From assembly GCF_000313135.1 (NCBI RefSeq), contig NW_004457323.1:666965-725652 (forward strand): a stretch of DNA of 58,688 bases, read 5' to 3'. Below, in pieces: positions 10,992-21,196 of this stretch. The DNA is from Acanthamoeba castellanii str. Neff (lineage: Eukaryota > Discosea > Longamoebia > Acanthamoebidae). The notes beneath the pieces were generated by a model. The model saw nothing but the letters and a program-made list of their open reading frames with translations. It did no database searches and was not told the DNA's origin. A program made the translations under genes and the position numbers. Position 1 is the first letter of the stretch, and each line of letters starts with the position of its first letter.

Positions 10992-11538
10992 TAAAGTGCT
11001 CACTAGCCGCAAGGGTGAGCATCATAAGGTTAAGTGCCAGATTCACAAAACCATTTGATTTAATCGCCCACTTCTGTCCTGGCGTAAACATCTTTTTGAT
11101 CATAAAAGGAAGAGAGATAATGGAACCAAGGTGAGGCTCTGCAGTTCCAGGGGCAGATGGAACAGGCACACAATGACCATGCTCCTGCGTTTGGCGCTTC
11201 CCGCTTTGTTGGTGGTGCACTGGGAATGCAACATAGCACTGCCAAAATTGCAAGATTCCACTGACCACAGACACGAAGAGCCAGTTGCATGTCTTTGGGC
11301 TGGGTCGTCACTGGAATAATTAGGAAAAAAAAACGATCCAGGGGCATCAACCACAGCAGAAGCAGCAGCAGCAGCAGCACACAAAGAGATTGTGTTTGTT
11401 TCTTCTTTCACGGCAACTGTGACAACCGAGGTGGCGGCGATCCTCTTCCATCATCACCATCCGACCAGGAGGTGTCGAGTCCCAATTCCTGAGACCGGTT
11501 CATCGTGTGCTCCATCATGCCACCTGATGAAAAGGCTT
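10992..11538. other. Spacer between cysteine-rich fragment and viral-like island 1
   Basis: I see no convincing coding region. A CAG/AGC run (about 11355-11380) is present. This is the most likely place for the left junction between CpG-poor host/repeat DNA and the GC-rich viral-like block, because composition changes sharply near 11.5 kb. Confidence 0.45.
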
Positions 11539-12201
11539 TTATTTTTCCTTGAGCATCTTCATGATGTTGTCCGCGCGCTTCTCCTGGGTGGCCTCGCGCA
11601 AGATCTCCAGCGCATCGCGCTTGGCGGCGCGCCCTCTGCTTTTGCTGCGGCTCCTGCTGCGGCTGCGCTCCTTCTTCTTCTTTTTGTCCTTCTTCTCCTC
11701 GGAACGGCCGCGCTCCTCGGGCGCCTTGGCCTCGCCCTTGCCCTTGCTTGCCTCGCGTCGCAACTTCCGCGCGGCGCGCCTTTCCGCCTTGGCCGCCGCT
11801 TTGGCCTTGGCCCTGGCCTCGGCCTGCCGTTCGGCCTCGCCGGTCGGCGCCGCCTCCTCGCCCCACTCGACGTAGAGCATGTTCTCGCGCATGCGCTCGA
11901 CCACGTGCTTGTCCCTCCGGAGCCCGCCGACCAGCAGCTCCACCACCTTGTCACGGTGGGCAAAGTAGAGCGGCATGCCGGGCACAAGCGCCGGCACCGC
12001 AAAGGTGATGTGCTCGCGCCCCATGGATGCGGCGGCCGCGATCGCCTGGTCGCATCGCTGGCGCAGCATGACGGCGACGACGCGATAGGTCTCGTCGGAT
12101 CGGTCGACCAGCGCGCGGGCGTGATCGGCCGTGATCCCCTGCGGTGGGCGATCACGTGGCCTGCGTGGTTGTTTCTTCTTTTTCGTGGTGTTGGTCGACA
12201 T
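11539..12201 (-). CDS. NCLDV-type virion protein with basic Arg/Ser-Lys-rich tail
   Basis: About 220 aa with start ATG at 12201; an upstream in-frame ATG at 12273 is less likely because MSTNTTKKKKQPR is a natural start. A Lys/Arg-rich N-terminus is followed by a compact domain containing CDQAI and then ITFAVPALVPGMPLYF, with LYVEWGE about 35 residues later. That 'xyxVPxxxxGxPLYd ... lxIsW' layout matches a short domain of nucleocytovirus proteins that I associate from memory with DUF5759 (number unverified). The C-terminal half is Ala/Lys/Glu-rich and then has an SRSRSRSKSRGRAAKR stretch, which is likely nucleic-acid-binding. An ATTAAAAATT element lies about 30 bp upstream of the ATG. There are no introns and it is the first gene of island 1. 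Confidence 0.65.
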   Translation of the reverse strand: MSTNTTKKKKQPRRPRDRPPQGITADHARALVDRSDETYRVVAVMLRQRCDQAIAAAASMGREHITFAVPALVPGMPLYFAHRDKVVELLVGGLRRDKHVVERMRENMLYVEWGEEAAPTGEAERQAEARAKAKAAAKAERRAARKLRREASKGKGEAKAPEERGRSEEKKDKKKKKERSRSRSRSKSRGRAAKRDALEILREATQEKRADNIMKMLKEK

Positions 12202-12244
12202 GCTCTTCTTACATACAACGTTGTCTGAATTTTTAATGTACGCG

Positions 12245-13649
12245 TTACGCACGTTCCTCCTCGTCCATTTCACCGGCGACTATGCCGGCGCGCCTGTTGG
12301 CGACCCTCAGCAGGTCCGACTTCACGAGGCTGGTGGTTTTATCGGCGCCGATGGTGACCTGGCCGCGCGCGATCATCTGGACCGTCTTGTTGCGCAGTCG
12401 CCGGATGCGCGGATCGACGGGCGTTGGGCCGGGCGTGCGCCACCACCTTTCGCCATCCCTCGATCTCCAGACCGGTCGGTCCGACGCGCTGCTCGCCCGC
12501 GGAGATGGTCACGCTGCCAAAGACCTCGGCGTAGACCATGGCGTTGGCGTGTCGGTCGACGATGACGACCGATTCCTCGGCGATCGGGCACGCGTAGGCA
12601 TCGGCGATGAGTCCGACGGCGGCGCTCGCGATGGGGGCGAATTCGAGAGCCTCGTCGTTGCTGGCCAGGAAGCTGAGCGAGATGAACTGCCCCTCGCCCT
12701 CCATGATCCGCACCAAGCCGCCGCCTTCGGTTTTCCTGGCGGTGAACCGGAACATCCTGGGCACAGGCATGTCGGTGGCGACGACGTAGACGAACGTCTC
12801 GAGCGTGGCACCACCCTCGCCTTCGATGACGAGACGGAACCAGCGCTCGGTATCGAACAGCGACGTCTTCTTGTTCCAGCGCGGGCCGTTCGCCGCTTTC
12901 TCAAAGGCGATGAACGCCGCATCATCGGTGGCAGTGTCGAGCGCGTATCCGATGGTCAGGCCTCTCTTTTTCGCCTCGTCCACGAAATTGGTGTATCGAC
13001 GTTGGGCGGCAGTGAGTCGCTTCTCCTGTTCGAGACCACCGGTCGCCGGGGCGGTCTCCCACTCCTGGGTCGTTGTCGCTCGGATCAGGCTGCCGCCAAG
13101 ACGGTCAACGAGACGATCGGCAGAGCTCGCCAGATTGAGGTAGATACTCGGGTTGGTGGGCACCTCACCGGGCTTCAACTTGAGCAGCTCTCGGACGATG
13201 GCCTGGACCCTGCCGTCGATGATTCGGCCCTCGTTGTCGGCGGTCGCGATGTTCAATAGGTCCGAGATCACGATGCGATCGCCGTCGAAGGTGCCGGTTG
13301 ACCGTTCGTCGTGCTCCGTGACGAGCGTGTATCCAAAGAGGGAAGACTGGGCGCTGAACTTCACCTGATCAAAGGCGTCGTCGAGCAGAACCTTGCGCGG
13401 CCCGCGTGCGTTGGGCGCGCTGATGACGGCTTCGGCTCGGATGTCAGACGTGGATCCGAGAGCGGCGCGCAGGCCACCGAGGAGCGCCGTCCTGTACTCG
13501 TTCCTGTCAATGTCTCCGAGATGTCCGGCGATGCTGCTCGCGGTCGGCGCCAGGCACAGAAGGGCGAGCCTGGACGCCTGGAGGTGGATCGGATCGGCGG
13601 TGCCGCGTCGAGGGTTGGGTGCTGCCTGGTAGTTGTGTTTGGTGACCAA
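12245..13649 (-). pseudogene. Unknown viral-like protein (~450 aa) with a C-terminal frameshift
   Basis: The frame opens at 13649 (MVTKHNYQAAPN) and stays open to 12339, but its last 25-30 residues turn into an Arg/His/Pro-rich string. Another frame from about 12470 gives a much more protein-like end: TPVDPRIRRLRNKTVQMIAR, then VTIGADKTTSLVKSDLLRVA, ending in EMDEEERA with TAA at 12245-12247. A one-base indel near 12430-12480 best explains this. The body is mixed alpha/beta (RWFRLVIEGEGGATLETFVYV, GEGQFISLSFLASNDEALEF). It starts 6 bp after the next gene's stop, as in compact viral genomes. I do not recognise the family; a virion structural role is only inferred from its neighbours. Confidence 0.55.
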
Positions 13650-13655
13650 TGCTGT

Positions 13656-16100
13656 CTACAACGGTGGGGGCATCGTGCGGGTGTCGCCGATGGTCACCAG
13701 CCTCACGATGCATCCCGACACGACGGCGTTGATGCTCGCAGTGAGCCAATCGACGGCCTGGCCGTCCTTGGTCCTCGCGAGCTGGATGCGCTGCGCGATC
13801 TGGGCGTGAGTGGTGGTCGGCTTGAGTCCCTCCTCGTCAAGCGTCTGGTCGAGGTCGCCGATTTCCACCAGATCCATGCGCGGATAGTCCTCGCTACACA
13901 CCAATGACATGGCCAGTAATGTGACACAGAAGGCGCAATGATCCAGGGCATCATTGAAACCTTGCATAGTGCCGTTCTGGGGCACCGGCAGGAACTGCGG
14001 GGCCATGAACTCGGGGCTCTCGGTGACCGCGAGGCTGACAAACTGCAATGCCATGGGGAACACATCCATGTGTCCCACCGTCAGTGACACCGCACACTTG
14101 ATGTAGCGCAGCAGGATCCAAGCGGCCGCGACGTCCATCTCGCTCATCCAGTTCCACCACATGTCCAACTCAAGCGTGGCGTTGATCAGGATCGCGATGA
14201 TGTGCCGGATGGTGAAATCCGTGGGCTCCCACTTCATGTATCGGGCAAAGGTCTCCACGACGGGCTTCACCATGGTGTTGGCCAGCAAACCATTGACTAG
14301 TTGAAGGAGGAGCTGTTCTGCTTGCTCCTCATCATCATCGATGAGATCGAGCGGGCCTGGGATGGCAGGATTGGTGTGATGAAGATCGGCGGCGGCCTTG
14401 TAGACTTGCGCAAGGCCTCCACCGACGGCTGTCAGTGCCAGTTCTACCTGGCCTTCGCTTACAGGCGAACCGTTGGCATACGGTAGCCGAAGGAAGGCGC
14501 ACGCAACGAGACTGTCGTCGACATTGAGGATGGGCACGCCAGCGATGAACTGGCCGATGAAGTCGATCTTCTGTTCAGCGGATATGAAGAAACGGTTGAG
14601 ATCGCCATGATTCACCAGTGCATTGTAACGTGCTCGGGTCATTTTTTCCCATTTGTCTCTTGTGTACTTGCGGTGGAAATGCTTGACGTCAAACTCACAA
14701 TGCACTGGCACCGCAACGGGGCTGGGCAGTGTCGCAGCTGTCGCTGTTGGTTGTGCCTTGGCGATGACGGCCTCGTAGATCTTCTGCGCGATGGCATTGA
14801 ACGAAGGCGTGGCAGTGCCCTTGATGTTGGCAGTGTCGATGGCCTCCTGCCACATCCGGCTGGTTCGCGTGACAACCGTTGAGACACCCAGCTTGGCCGC
14901 CGCCTCACTGGACTTCTCAATATCTGGTGCTATCTTGTTGGTCGCCTTCCGCCAAGCCCCGCCCACGGTGGCGGCGACGCGTCGCTGCGCTTCGGCGGCG
15001 GTGTCCTTGATGGCCTTGCTGTCGTCGGCACTCAAGCCGGTGTTGTCGGGAATCTTGACCAACACTATGAGCTCGTCGCGTCGCTGCCGTGCCGTCAAGT
15101 TGATCTCTCCGATGGTGGTCTGTCCCACCGCTTGATCGACGACGCCGACAGCCTCGCGCAGACCATCCAGCGCGCCGAAGGTCCTGGCACGGGCCACGCG
15201 CTCCAGGAGGGCGGCACGTTGCTCCGCAGGATTCGGGATGTTTACGTCCTCGGAAATGACGTTCTCTCGGATCACCGCCAGCGCCTCGCGTGCCCGTGCG
15301 AGGGTGGCCGTTGTGGTGTTACCCTCCCCGATCTGGGTGGCGATCCTCTGCAGATCATCCGCGATCTGACCTAGCTGTCCGCCTGGCGTGCTGTCTTTGA
15401 TGGTGTTGATGGACCGCACGATGCCGTCGATCACCGTGGGTGCGCCGGCGACGGTCTGATTTGCCGATCGCATGATCGCAAGGGTGTTGTCCAGTTCGGT
15501 CTTGAACGCGGCCACCTGCTGAGACAGCTGTTGCACGCCGGGGAGGTTGACATCAGCCATGCTCTGGCGGATGGTGGCCACCGAATCGCCAAGCGTCTGT
15601 ATATTCTTTGCGACGGTGCCATCGACGAGCGCCTGCAGCGCGTTCACCTGGCCCATGATTGGTTCGGCGGCGAGCAGCTGGATGGCCAGCTGTGCGATCC
15701 GACGTTGGATCCCGGCGATGTGTTTGGCGATGTCTTCGCCACCCGTTGTTGGTGCTCTTGATCCGATCGCGGATTCAGTGTCGATGATCGCGGCTGATAC
15801 GGCCTCGGTGCCAGAGTTGGTGGCACGTATGGCCTGCTTGACGGTGTTGATACGTTTGAGGATCTCTGGACCGAGGGTGGCAGATCCGGATCGGCTGTTT
15901 GCAAGATCGTTGGCGGCGGCGATTAGACTGGCGATGGCGTTCTGCGATCCCTTGTCGAGGACTACGGCTTCGTCCAGTTGACGACGCAAGTGAGACGCGA
16001 GCGCGTCCACCTTGGCATCGGAGCCGGCATCGTGTGGGATCTCCACATCCACCACGAACGGTTGCGAAGGAGTGCGCAGATTCTGGATCATGGAGGCCAT
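13656..16100 (-). CDS. Large coiled-coil viral-like protein (814 aa)
   Basis: A single intron-less frame from 16100. Residues 1 to about 430 are long alpha-helical repeats with regularly spaced hydrophobics (LSQQVAAFKTELDNTLAIMR, IVRSINTIKDSTPGGQ), like a phage or NCLDV fibre or tail-like coiled coil. From about residue 470 a folded, Trp/Met/Cys-richer domain follows (RKYTRDKWEKMTRARYNALV, DMWWNWMSEMDVAAAWILLR). The length and intactness contrast with the broken neighbours. Its start overlaps the upstream gene's 3' end by 13 bp. I recognise no family; the architecture suggests a virion component. Confidence 0.6.
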   Translation of the reverse strand: MASMIQNLRTPSQPFVVDVEIPHDAGSDAKVDALASHLRRQLDEAVVLDKGSQNAIASLIAAANDLANSRSGSATLGPEILKRINTVKQAIRATNSGTEAVSAAIIDTESAIGSRAPTTGGEDIAKHIAGIQRRIAQLAIQLLAAEPIMGQVNALQALVDGTVAKNIQTLGDSVATIRQSMADVNLPGVQQLSQQVAAFKTELDNTLAIMRSANQTVAGAPTVIDGIVRSINTIKDSTPGGQLGQIADDLQRIATQIGEGNTTTATLARAREALAVIRENVISEDVNIPNPAEQRAALLERVARARTFGALDGLREAVGVVDQAVGQTTIGEINLTARQRRDELIVLVKIPDNTGLSADDSKAIKDTAAEAQRRVAATVGGAWRKATNKIAPDIEKSSEAAAKLGVSTVVTRTSRMWQEAIDTANIKGTATPSFNAIAQKIYEAVIAKAQPTATAATLPSPVAVPVHCEFDVKHFHRKYTRDKWEKMTRARYNALVNHGDLNRFFISAEQKIDFIGQFIAGVPILNVDDSLVACAFLRLPYANGSPVSEGQVELALTAVGGGLAQVYKAAADLHHTNPAIPGPLDLIDDDEEQAEQLLLQLVNGLLANTMVKPVVETFARYMKWEPTDFTIRHIIAILINATLELDMWWNWMSEMDVAAAWILLRYIKCAVSLTVGHMDVFPMALQFVSLAVTESPEFMAPQFLPVPQNGTMQGFNDALDHCAFCVTLLAMSLVCSEDYPRMDLVEIGDLDQTLDEEGLKPTTTHAQIAQRIQLARTKDGQAVDWLTASINAVVSGCIVRLVTIGDTRTMPPPL

Positions 16101-17885
16101 GTCGCGTTGGCCATGAATGCGTCAGTGGTCTTGGCGATGGTCTTGGTGGTCTCAGCGATGCGCTCAACCGTCAGCGCAATCAATGGCGCAGTGTGGATCT
16201 CATTACAGATGCTCTTGATTTCATTGCAGATGCTGTTGATCTCACTCTCAATGGATGTGAGGTCAATGACTGGAGCCTCTACAACAATCCCATGGATGGC
16301 CTCTTGGATCTCAATGGCCTTCTTGAGGAGCTGCCGATCACGTGCCTTGGATGCTTGTGCGGCTTGATAGATGGCATTGATGCTGCCGCTGTTGTCATGC
16401 TGTTGGAAAACCGGGGGAGCCGGGCTGGGCGATGGCATGGGCTCAGGCTTGACGCCTGGCGGATGCTCCTTTTTGACCTCCTTCTTGATCTTCTTGAGTT
16501 GCCCACTGACATCGTTGCAGATCATCTCCTTAATCTCCAGTATGCCCTGCAAGATGTTGGTCGTGTCCTCCTGCTTGACAATGATGGGGCATGCTGGCGT
16601 TGGTGCTGGTGGGGGAGGTGGTGGTGGTGCCTGTGGGATGTGTCAGTGATTGATGGCCTTGATCTGGATCTGCTGGATCTTGTGTGACGTCGTGATCTGG
16701 GATTCTTGAACCTTGGCCATGATGTCGTTGAGATGGTTCTGGATTGGGTCAACCACGGTCTTGATGGCGGTCACCCCATTCATCACATTGTTGATTTGGT
16801 TGATGATTGCTGGATCCTGTTGCTGTGTCACATGTTGCACGGCAGGCACTGGTGTGGCTGTGCTGGCTATCTGGATGTTGCTGATGGTGGTGGTGATATG
16901 TGTCTTGGCATTGTGCACCATGTCTGTGATCTGCTTGGTGTTGTTGGGTGCATGTGGTGTGTCGGCGAGGGCCTTGATGCGCTGATTGATGCCCTTGAGC
17001 CTGATCTTGAGTGATCTGATGGTGGCCTGCAGGTTGGCCGTGGTGGCGGGCACAATGAGCGCCTGGATGTCGCCGTGGATGGCCATGAGCTGATGGTGGA
17101 GGGCATTGGATATGGTGCTGGCCTTGAGGCTCTGGTTGATCTTGGCCAGCTGCGTCTTGGTCTCATGGGTGATGTGCTCAATGGCGCGCTTGAAGGTCAC
17201 CTCGTCGCTCATGTGGATGACGCGACCGCTTGGATTAACATTCTTGAGTGCGGTCTCGATCTGGGCCACCTGCTTCTTGAACTCGTCCTGCTGGGTGGTC
17301 TTGAGTTCGCGGATCTCATCCTGCACCTGTTTGTGCTGCCTCTCGATTGCCTCGACGATCGCACCGCTGCCGGAATCGTCGTGGATGACGGTCGGTGCTG
17401 GTGCCGGTGCCTTGATGTTGCGCAGCATCTCAACGGCGACGGCCACATCGCGCTGCAGATTCGCCAACACGGGCGCCGTGGCGTCCGCCGCTTGGGGCGC
17501 ATCATTGTGGCGCTCGGCCACCGCCTTGAGCTTGCGCGTGACCGCCTTGAGTTCTCCGGCAGCGCGCACAGCCGATACGTTGGAGACGTCCGATCCGTGC
17601 TCGACGATCTCCTTGATCGACGTGACGATCCCTTCGATGCGGTCGATGGTCTCAACCACGGGCACCATGACGGTCACGTTTTGCGACGACGAGCGGACAG
17701 GACCACGACGGTGGTACCGTCCCTCGTCCGGATCCGAAATCGGATATGTGGATCTGCTCGGTATCGCTGTCGCCGTCGGTGTGGCGGATGACGGTGTGCG
17801 ACTTGGTGGTGCTCTTGCGCGTGCCGGTCGAACGGATCTCGCCCGATGTCGATGAGGCGTCCTTCTTCTTCCTGGATGACGACAT
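16088..17885 (-). pseudogene. Coiled-coil viral-like protein with a frameshift and an in-frame TGA
   Basis: The best start is ATG at 17885 (MSSSRKKKDASSTSGEIRST). That frame fails near 17700 and coding continues in the frame holding QNVTVMVPVVETIDRIEGIV, so there is an indel at about 17690-17740. The second frame is helical, with repeated 'I..ik' heptads, to a TGA at 16643-16645. It is then open again in the same frame for 30 codons (IPQAPPPPPPPAPTPACPII) into the 154-residue block starting MQGILEIKEMICND and ending at 16088. The simplest reading is one ~600-aa gene broken by one indel and one nonsense codon. Stop readthrough or two separate genes are alternatives. A TTTATATTT element lies about 25-35 bp upstream of the start. 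Role unknown, probably structural. Confidence 0.55.
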
Positions 17886-17959
17886 TGGTGGTGATTACGA
17901 CAGTGGCGTTGGGGAAATATAAAGTCGGTTCCAAACGTCGCCATTTATTCGCACATGAT

Positions 17960-18497
17960 CTAGAATTTGAGGAACACGTTCTGTGCCAGATCGGGTATGG
18001 CGGGCGGCTGCTCGTTGGACAGCGGATAGTGGAAGGCGGTGGTGCGTGGTGCTGCCAATGTACGAGGGCACTGCGACCGCCGGGATGATGGCCTTGACCA
18101 GCTCAATGGACTTGACATTCTTGAGCACGAACGGCAGCGCCAGGCGGAAGCTGCTGGCCGACGGATTGGTGGCGCGATCGCGGTCCCGGCTGTCGAACGT
18201 GACGACGACGGACGACTGCAGTGCGTTCGGGAGGGGTCGCGGTGGTTCAACGGTGCCGTCGCTGCTGAGGGTGGACGTTGGGTTGGTCTGCGGGTGGAGC
18301 ACGGGCGGGCCGAACGTGGCCATGCCCTGGGCGTACGACATCGATTGCGGCAGCGGCGGTACAGCCCATCCGTTGTTCATGGCGTTGTGCCCGTCGCGAG
18401 AATCGTGCGCTGGCTTTTCCGTGCCTGTCGCGCGCGTCGACGTTATTGCTGGCGCCTCATCTATTTGGACCCCAAGAATCGCACTAGATCGTTGCAT
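17960..18497 (-). pseudogene. NCLDV virion-type protein with 'FDSRDR' motif, frameshifted
   Basis: Starting at 18497, a Pro/Gly-rich N-terminus leads to VVTFDSRDRDRATNPSASSF, then FRLALPFVLKNVKSIELVKA. Nucleocytovirus virion proteins often share this '[FI]DSRDRxxxxxPxxxxFxxxLPxxxknVxsIxL' pattern. After AVAVPSYIGSTT the frame switches. The continuing frame is the one ending AFHYPLSNEQPPAIPDLAQN and FLKF at 17960, whereas the original frame runs into the next gene's leader. So there is a one-base indel near 18040-18060. The start overlaps the glutaredoxin-like gene by 37 bp. Confidence 0.6.
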
Positions 18498-18724
18498 CCG
18501 CTGATGAGAATCGGTGCCTTGTCCTTTGAATCCGCGTAAAACACACGAGGCCAGGTGAGCAATCGCTTGCTTCCCGTCATCTGTGCGTAGGTGTTTTCAA
18601 AGTCGGGGATCGTGTCTGGATCGGCCCACGCCACCTGATGGGCCAATTTCCTTTCCTCGAGGAGGGACACCGCACGAATCGAATACCCGCACCCACGCTT
18701 TGCCATGATCATGTACTCTTTCAT
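18461..18724 (-). CDS. Monothiol glutaredoxin-like protein (87 aa)
   Basis: MIMAKRGCGYSIRAVSLLEE gives the beta1-CxxC/S-alpha1 start of a glutaredoxin, with active site CGYS (monothiol form). The ITGSKRLLTWPRVFY-like block supplies the cis-proline (TWP), and ILISGCNDL matches the '(i)GGxxdL' glutathione-binding turn, with one Gly replaced by Ser. At 87 aa the length is right for a minimal glutaredoxin. Small redox proteins are common in giant-virus virions. It is tightly packed between virion-type genes and has no intron. Intact as read. Confidence 0.7.
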   Translation of the reverse strand: MKEYMIMAKRGCGYSIRAVSLLEERKLAHQVAWADPDTIPDFENTYAQMTGSKRLLTWPRVFYADSKDKAPILISGCNDLVRFLGSK

Positions 18725-18751
18725 CGCCGTGATCCGAAAAGGCGGGTCATT

Positions 18752-19231
18752 TTATTTTTCGCATTCGAACAACTTGTTCTCGAGCGTGCGCCACGCCTTG
18801 ATGGCCCACGCATCACCCGATCTGCAACAATCGGGCTGGCTTCGGATCCTGATTGCGAGCATCGCCGCGGCAGGATGGGATGCCACGTTGGCCGGCAGCG
18901 GTGCGCTCGCGGGCGGGTTGTGCGGTGTCGCCAACTGACGCTCCCTGATCTGATGCGGTGACGCGATCCAGCATCCGTTCGACCACATGTCACGCAACAA
19001 TGCCGCTCGGTCAGGATCGTCGTGGTCAAAGGCGATAGGCCCCATGGTCGCGGCGATGGCGATCGCCTCAGCTACAACTGCAAGGCGCGCCATACAAAAC
19101 AGCTCGTTCGCGGAATCGGCGGTCTCGCCATCCTGCGTCGTGCGAAACATGAACCATCCGTTGTCACGGCGCTCGATCGACACCCATGCGAATCCGACGG
19201 AATCTGGCATATCCTGTGGTGGCATTAACAT
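18752..19231 (-). CDS. Unknown small viral-like protein (159 aa)
   Basis: An intron-less frame from 19231 that lies 27 bp upstream of the glutaredoxin-like start, in the same direction. The N-terminal half looks folded (VGFAWVSIERRDNGWFMFRT, ELFCMARLAVVAEAIAIAAT). The C-terminal half has Trp/Cys residues (AWRTLENKLFECEK). I recognise no family. Compact spacing supports its being a real gene of the island. Confidence 0.5.
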   Translation of the reverse strand: MLMPPQDMPDSVGFAWVSIERRDNGWFMFRTTQDGETADSANELFCMARLAVVAEAIAIAATMGPIAFDHDDPDRAALLRDMWSNGCWIASPHQIRERQLATPHNPPASAPLPANVASHPAAAMLAIRIRSQPDCCRSGDAWAIKAWRTLENKLFECEK

Positions 19232-19350
19232 CCCAACGTGGATGGGTCCCTGTCGTGACGGATGATGTCAAGCATCGTCGATATCAGCCCCTGGTTGTGA
19301 GCAAGTTCGTCTTCCATGGCGTGCACGCGACAAAGAACATGGAACGGGTT

Positions 19351-19791
19351 TTATGTTGCCACAGAGTTCAGCAGGTTGTCCAGTCTCTTGGTCCACCGGG
19401 CGGTGACGTGTATGACATCGAGTGACAGCCGCGATACGATGCCGAAGCCGAGCAGAATCCTGTGCACCATCGATCCTTGGGGTGATGCAATGTGCAGGCC
19501 TCCGTGTTCATCGCGCATGGACGCCAGATCGAGAGTCGCGGCGAATCCGATGCGCATGATCTCAGACGACAGGGTCAGTGCATACGCACGACGTTGGCGT
19601 TGGTCCTTTGGGGGTCCGACGCCCCACCGCTTCGCGATCAGAGACAGCGTATCATCCGAGTCAATCATCCGAGCTCTGCCTCTGACACCACTCACCACCC
19701 AGCGCGGCGTCGTCTGTTCTCCGGCGACCGAATCCAGAATGCGCGAGACCGATTCCATGGCCCGATCGTGGGCGCCGAATCGCATGCTCAT
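19351..19791 (-). CDS. Unknown viral-like protein, start uncertain
   Basis: The protein-like part runs from MSMRFGAHDRAMESVSRILD (ATG at 19791) to 19351, with IDSDDTLSLIAKRWGVGP and SSEIMRIGFAATLDLASMRD. The frame remains open far upstream, but that sequence is antisense to the gene at 19924-20235 and then to host exons, so a start near 19791 (or a frameshifted one near 19920) is preferred. Of unknown function; about 147 aa. Confidence 0.45.
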   Translation of the reverse strand: MSMRFGAHDRAMESVSRILDSVAGEQTTPRWVVSGVRGRARMIDSDDTLSLIAKRWGVGPPKDQRQRRAYALTLSSEIMRIGFAATLDLASMRDEHGGLHIASPQGSMVHRILLGFGIVSRLSLDVIHVTARWTKRLDNLLNSVAT

Positions 19792-19923
19792 CGTGCACCC
19801 GCCATCGCCGACCGGGAACCCGCAGATGGCCACACAACCGGCAAGATAGCCTTCATCTAAAACACGCACCGCAACGAGTAATCGGTCAGCATAGCGTCTG
19901 GTCGGCCAGCACACCCACACGAC

Positions 19924-20235
19924 ATGAATCCCAACGGCGCCGACACCACGACAACGCTCGACTGGGACCGAGCGCTGCGCGTGGTCAAGGAGACGCTGCC
20001 GCTCATGCGCTGTTCCAAGTTGATAGTGGATCGCAAGATCGCGACGGCCCGCGTACTCGCACCCTACAACATCGATGCCGTCTATGCGGTCGAAGCCATG
20101 GAGATGTTCAAGCAGCGCGGGATCGACCCGGCCGCATCCGATGACGTGTTTGATGCCTTTGCCAACGAGATTGTGAATGAGTGGAGGGCAAAGGCGGACG
20201 CACCAAAGGCCGAAATCGACGGCGATGTCATTTGA
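19924..20235 (+). CDS. Unknown small acidic viral-like protein (103 aa), last gene of island 1
   Basis: ATG at 19924. The protein is helical (WDRALRVVKETLPLMRCSKL, AVEAMEMFKQRGIDPAASDD) and ends in an acidic/Lys tail with TGA at 20233-20235. It is divergent from the preceding genes, with about 130 bp of shared upstream DNA. The family is not recognised. It lies immediately beside the broken end of the host transglycosylase gene, so it marks the island edge. Confidence 0.5.
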   Translation: MNPNGADTTTTLDWDRALRVVKETLPLMRCSKLIVDRKIATARVLAPYNIDAVYAVEAMEMFKQRGIDPAASDDVFDAFANEIVNEWRAKADAPKAEIDGDVI

Positions 20236-20400
20236 TCCGTTTGCGTCCCTCAACAGCTCCCCATCATTATTGTGCTTGTGTGTGTGAAAAGTTAGTGGTG
20301 GGTCTGGGACGTCCGCCAAGTGATTTCTTTTCACAGTGCGTGTGCGTGTGCGTGTGCGTGTGCGGTGGTGCGTGCGAGGTAGCGGGTACCGATAAGATTT
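20236..20400. other. Island 1 / host junction with GT-repeat
   Basis: This short tract follows the last viral-like gene and precedes, on the minus strand, the last identifiable transglycosylase exon. It holds a GTGTGC-type run (about 20336-20364) and no coding signal. Read from the host gene it is the beginning of an intron (GTACCCGC from about 20395 downwards), so the break falls within that intron. Confidence 0.6.
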
Positions 20401-20828
20401 GAAGAAGACGCCGTCTTCGTTGATGCGCTGCACGAGGCTTATGTATCCGCTCTCCTCGTTCCTCTCCCGGTCGCGTGCGCGGGCCAGCAGCTTCTTCGAA
20501 CGTTCGTCGCCGATGCCCTGTGCCTCGGCCTCGGCTTCTTGCCTGACCAGACCGCCACCACAATGAGCCCCGACACACATTCCATCGCACACATTCCACC
20601 GCACACATTCCACCGGGCACGCACACATTCCACCGCACACGCACACGCAAGGCGATGACATACCGGGCGATCTCTTCCTCTTCTCTTTCGTGGGGCAGCT
20701 GGTGCGAGTAAATGAATTGGTCACGCGAGGCCATCGACATCACTTGCGCGTGCACACAATACCACCGCGAGTCCCTCGCTATATAAGTGACCGTTGAGAC
20801 GTGTGCGGTGGTGTGCGTGGATGGAATA

Positions 20829-20856
20829 GAGAGAAAGAAAGAAAGAAAGAAAGAGG
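20829..20856. repeat. (GAAA)n microsatellite
   Basis: GAGAAAGAAAGAAAGAAAGA-type run inside a transglycosylase intron. Confidence 0.9.
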
Positions 20857-21175
20857 GCCGGCACCTGGAATCCACCGCTGTCGGTCATGATGGGCGTCTT
20901 GTGTTGGATGAACTTGTGCAGCCCGCCAGCGCTGCCGATCACCTCCGGTCCCGGATGTCTGATCTAACATGTCAGCTCTATGACATGCGACACATCCACA
21001 TCCAGACATACACACAACTTTGTGTTGTGGAGGGAAGGGCAGGGCAGGGCAGGGCAAGGGCAAATACAAGAGGAGGTGGTAGGTGTTCATGAACATGGCC
21101 TGCACGCCCATCTCATTGCCGTGCAGCGTGGAAATCTGCGACCGATATGTGAGCCCAGTCGTCATTGGCGCACGA

Positions 21176-21196
21176 CCACACACACACACACACACA
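21176..21196. repeat. (CA)n microsatellite
   Basis: CA run in another transglycosylase intron. Confidence 0.9.

Noticed and set aside
11100..11411. CUB-domain-like minus-strand peptide
   Set aside because: PNYSSDDP and CLWSV faintly recall CUB, but the Cys order and length do not fit and there is no exon structure.
12282..13259. 325-residue plus-strand protein
   Set aside because: Antisense shadow of a GC-rich viral-like gene; composition is typical of mirrored codons.
19351..20724. Single 457-residue protein
   Set aside because: The open frame runs through a viral-like gene, the antisense of another gene and two host exons; it is a chance fusion.
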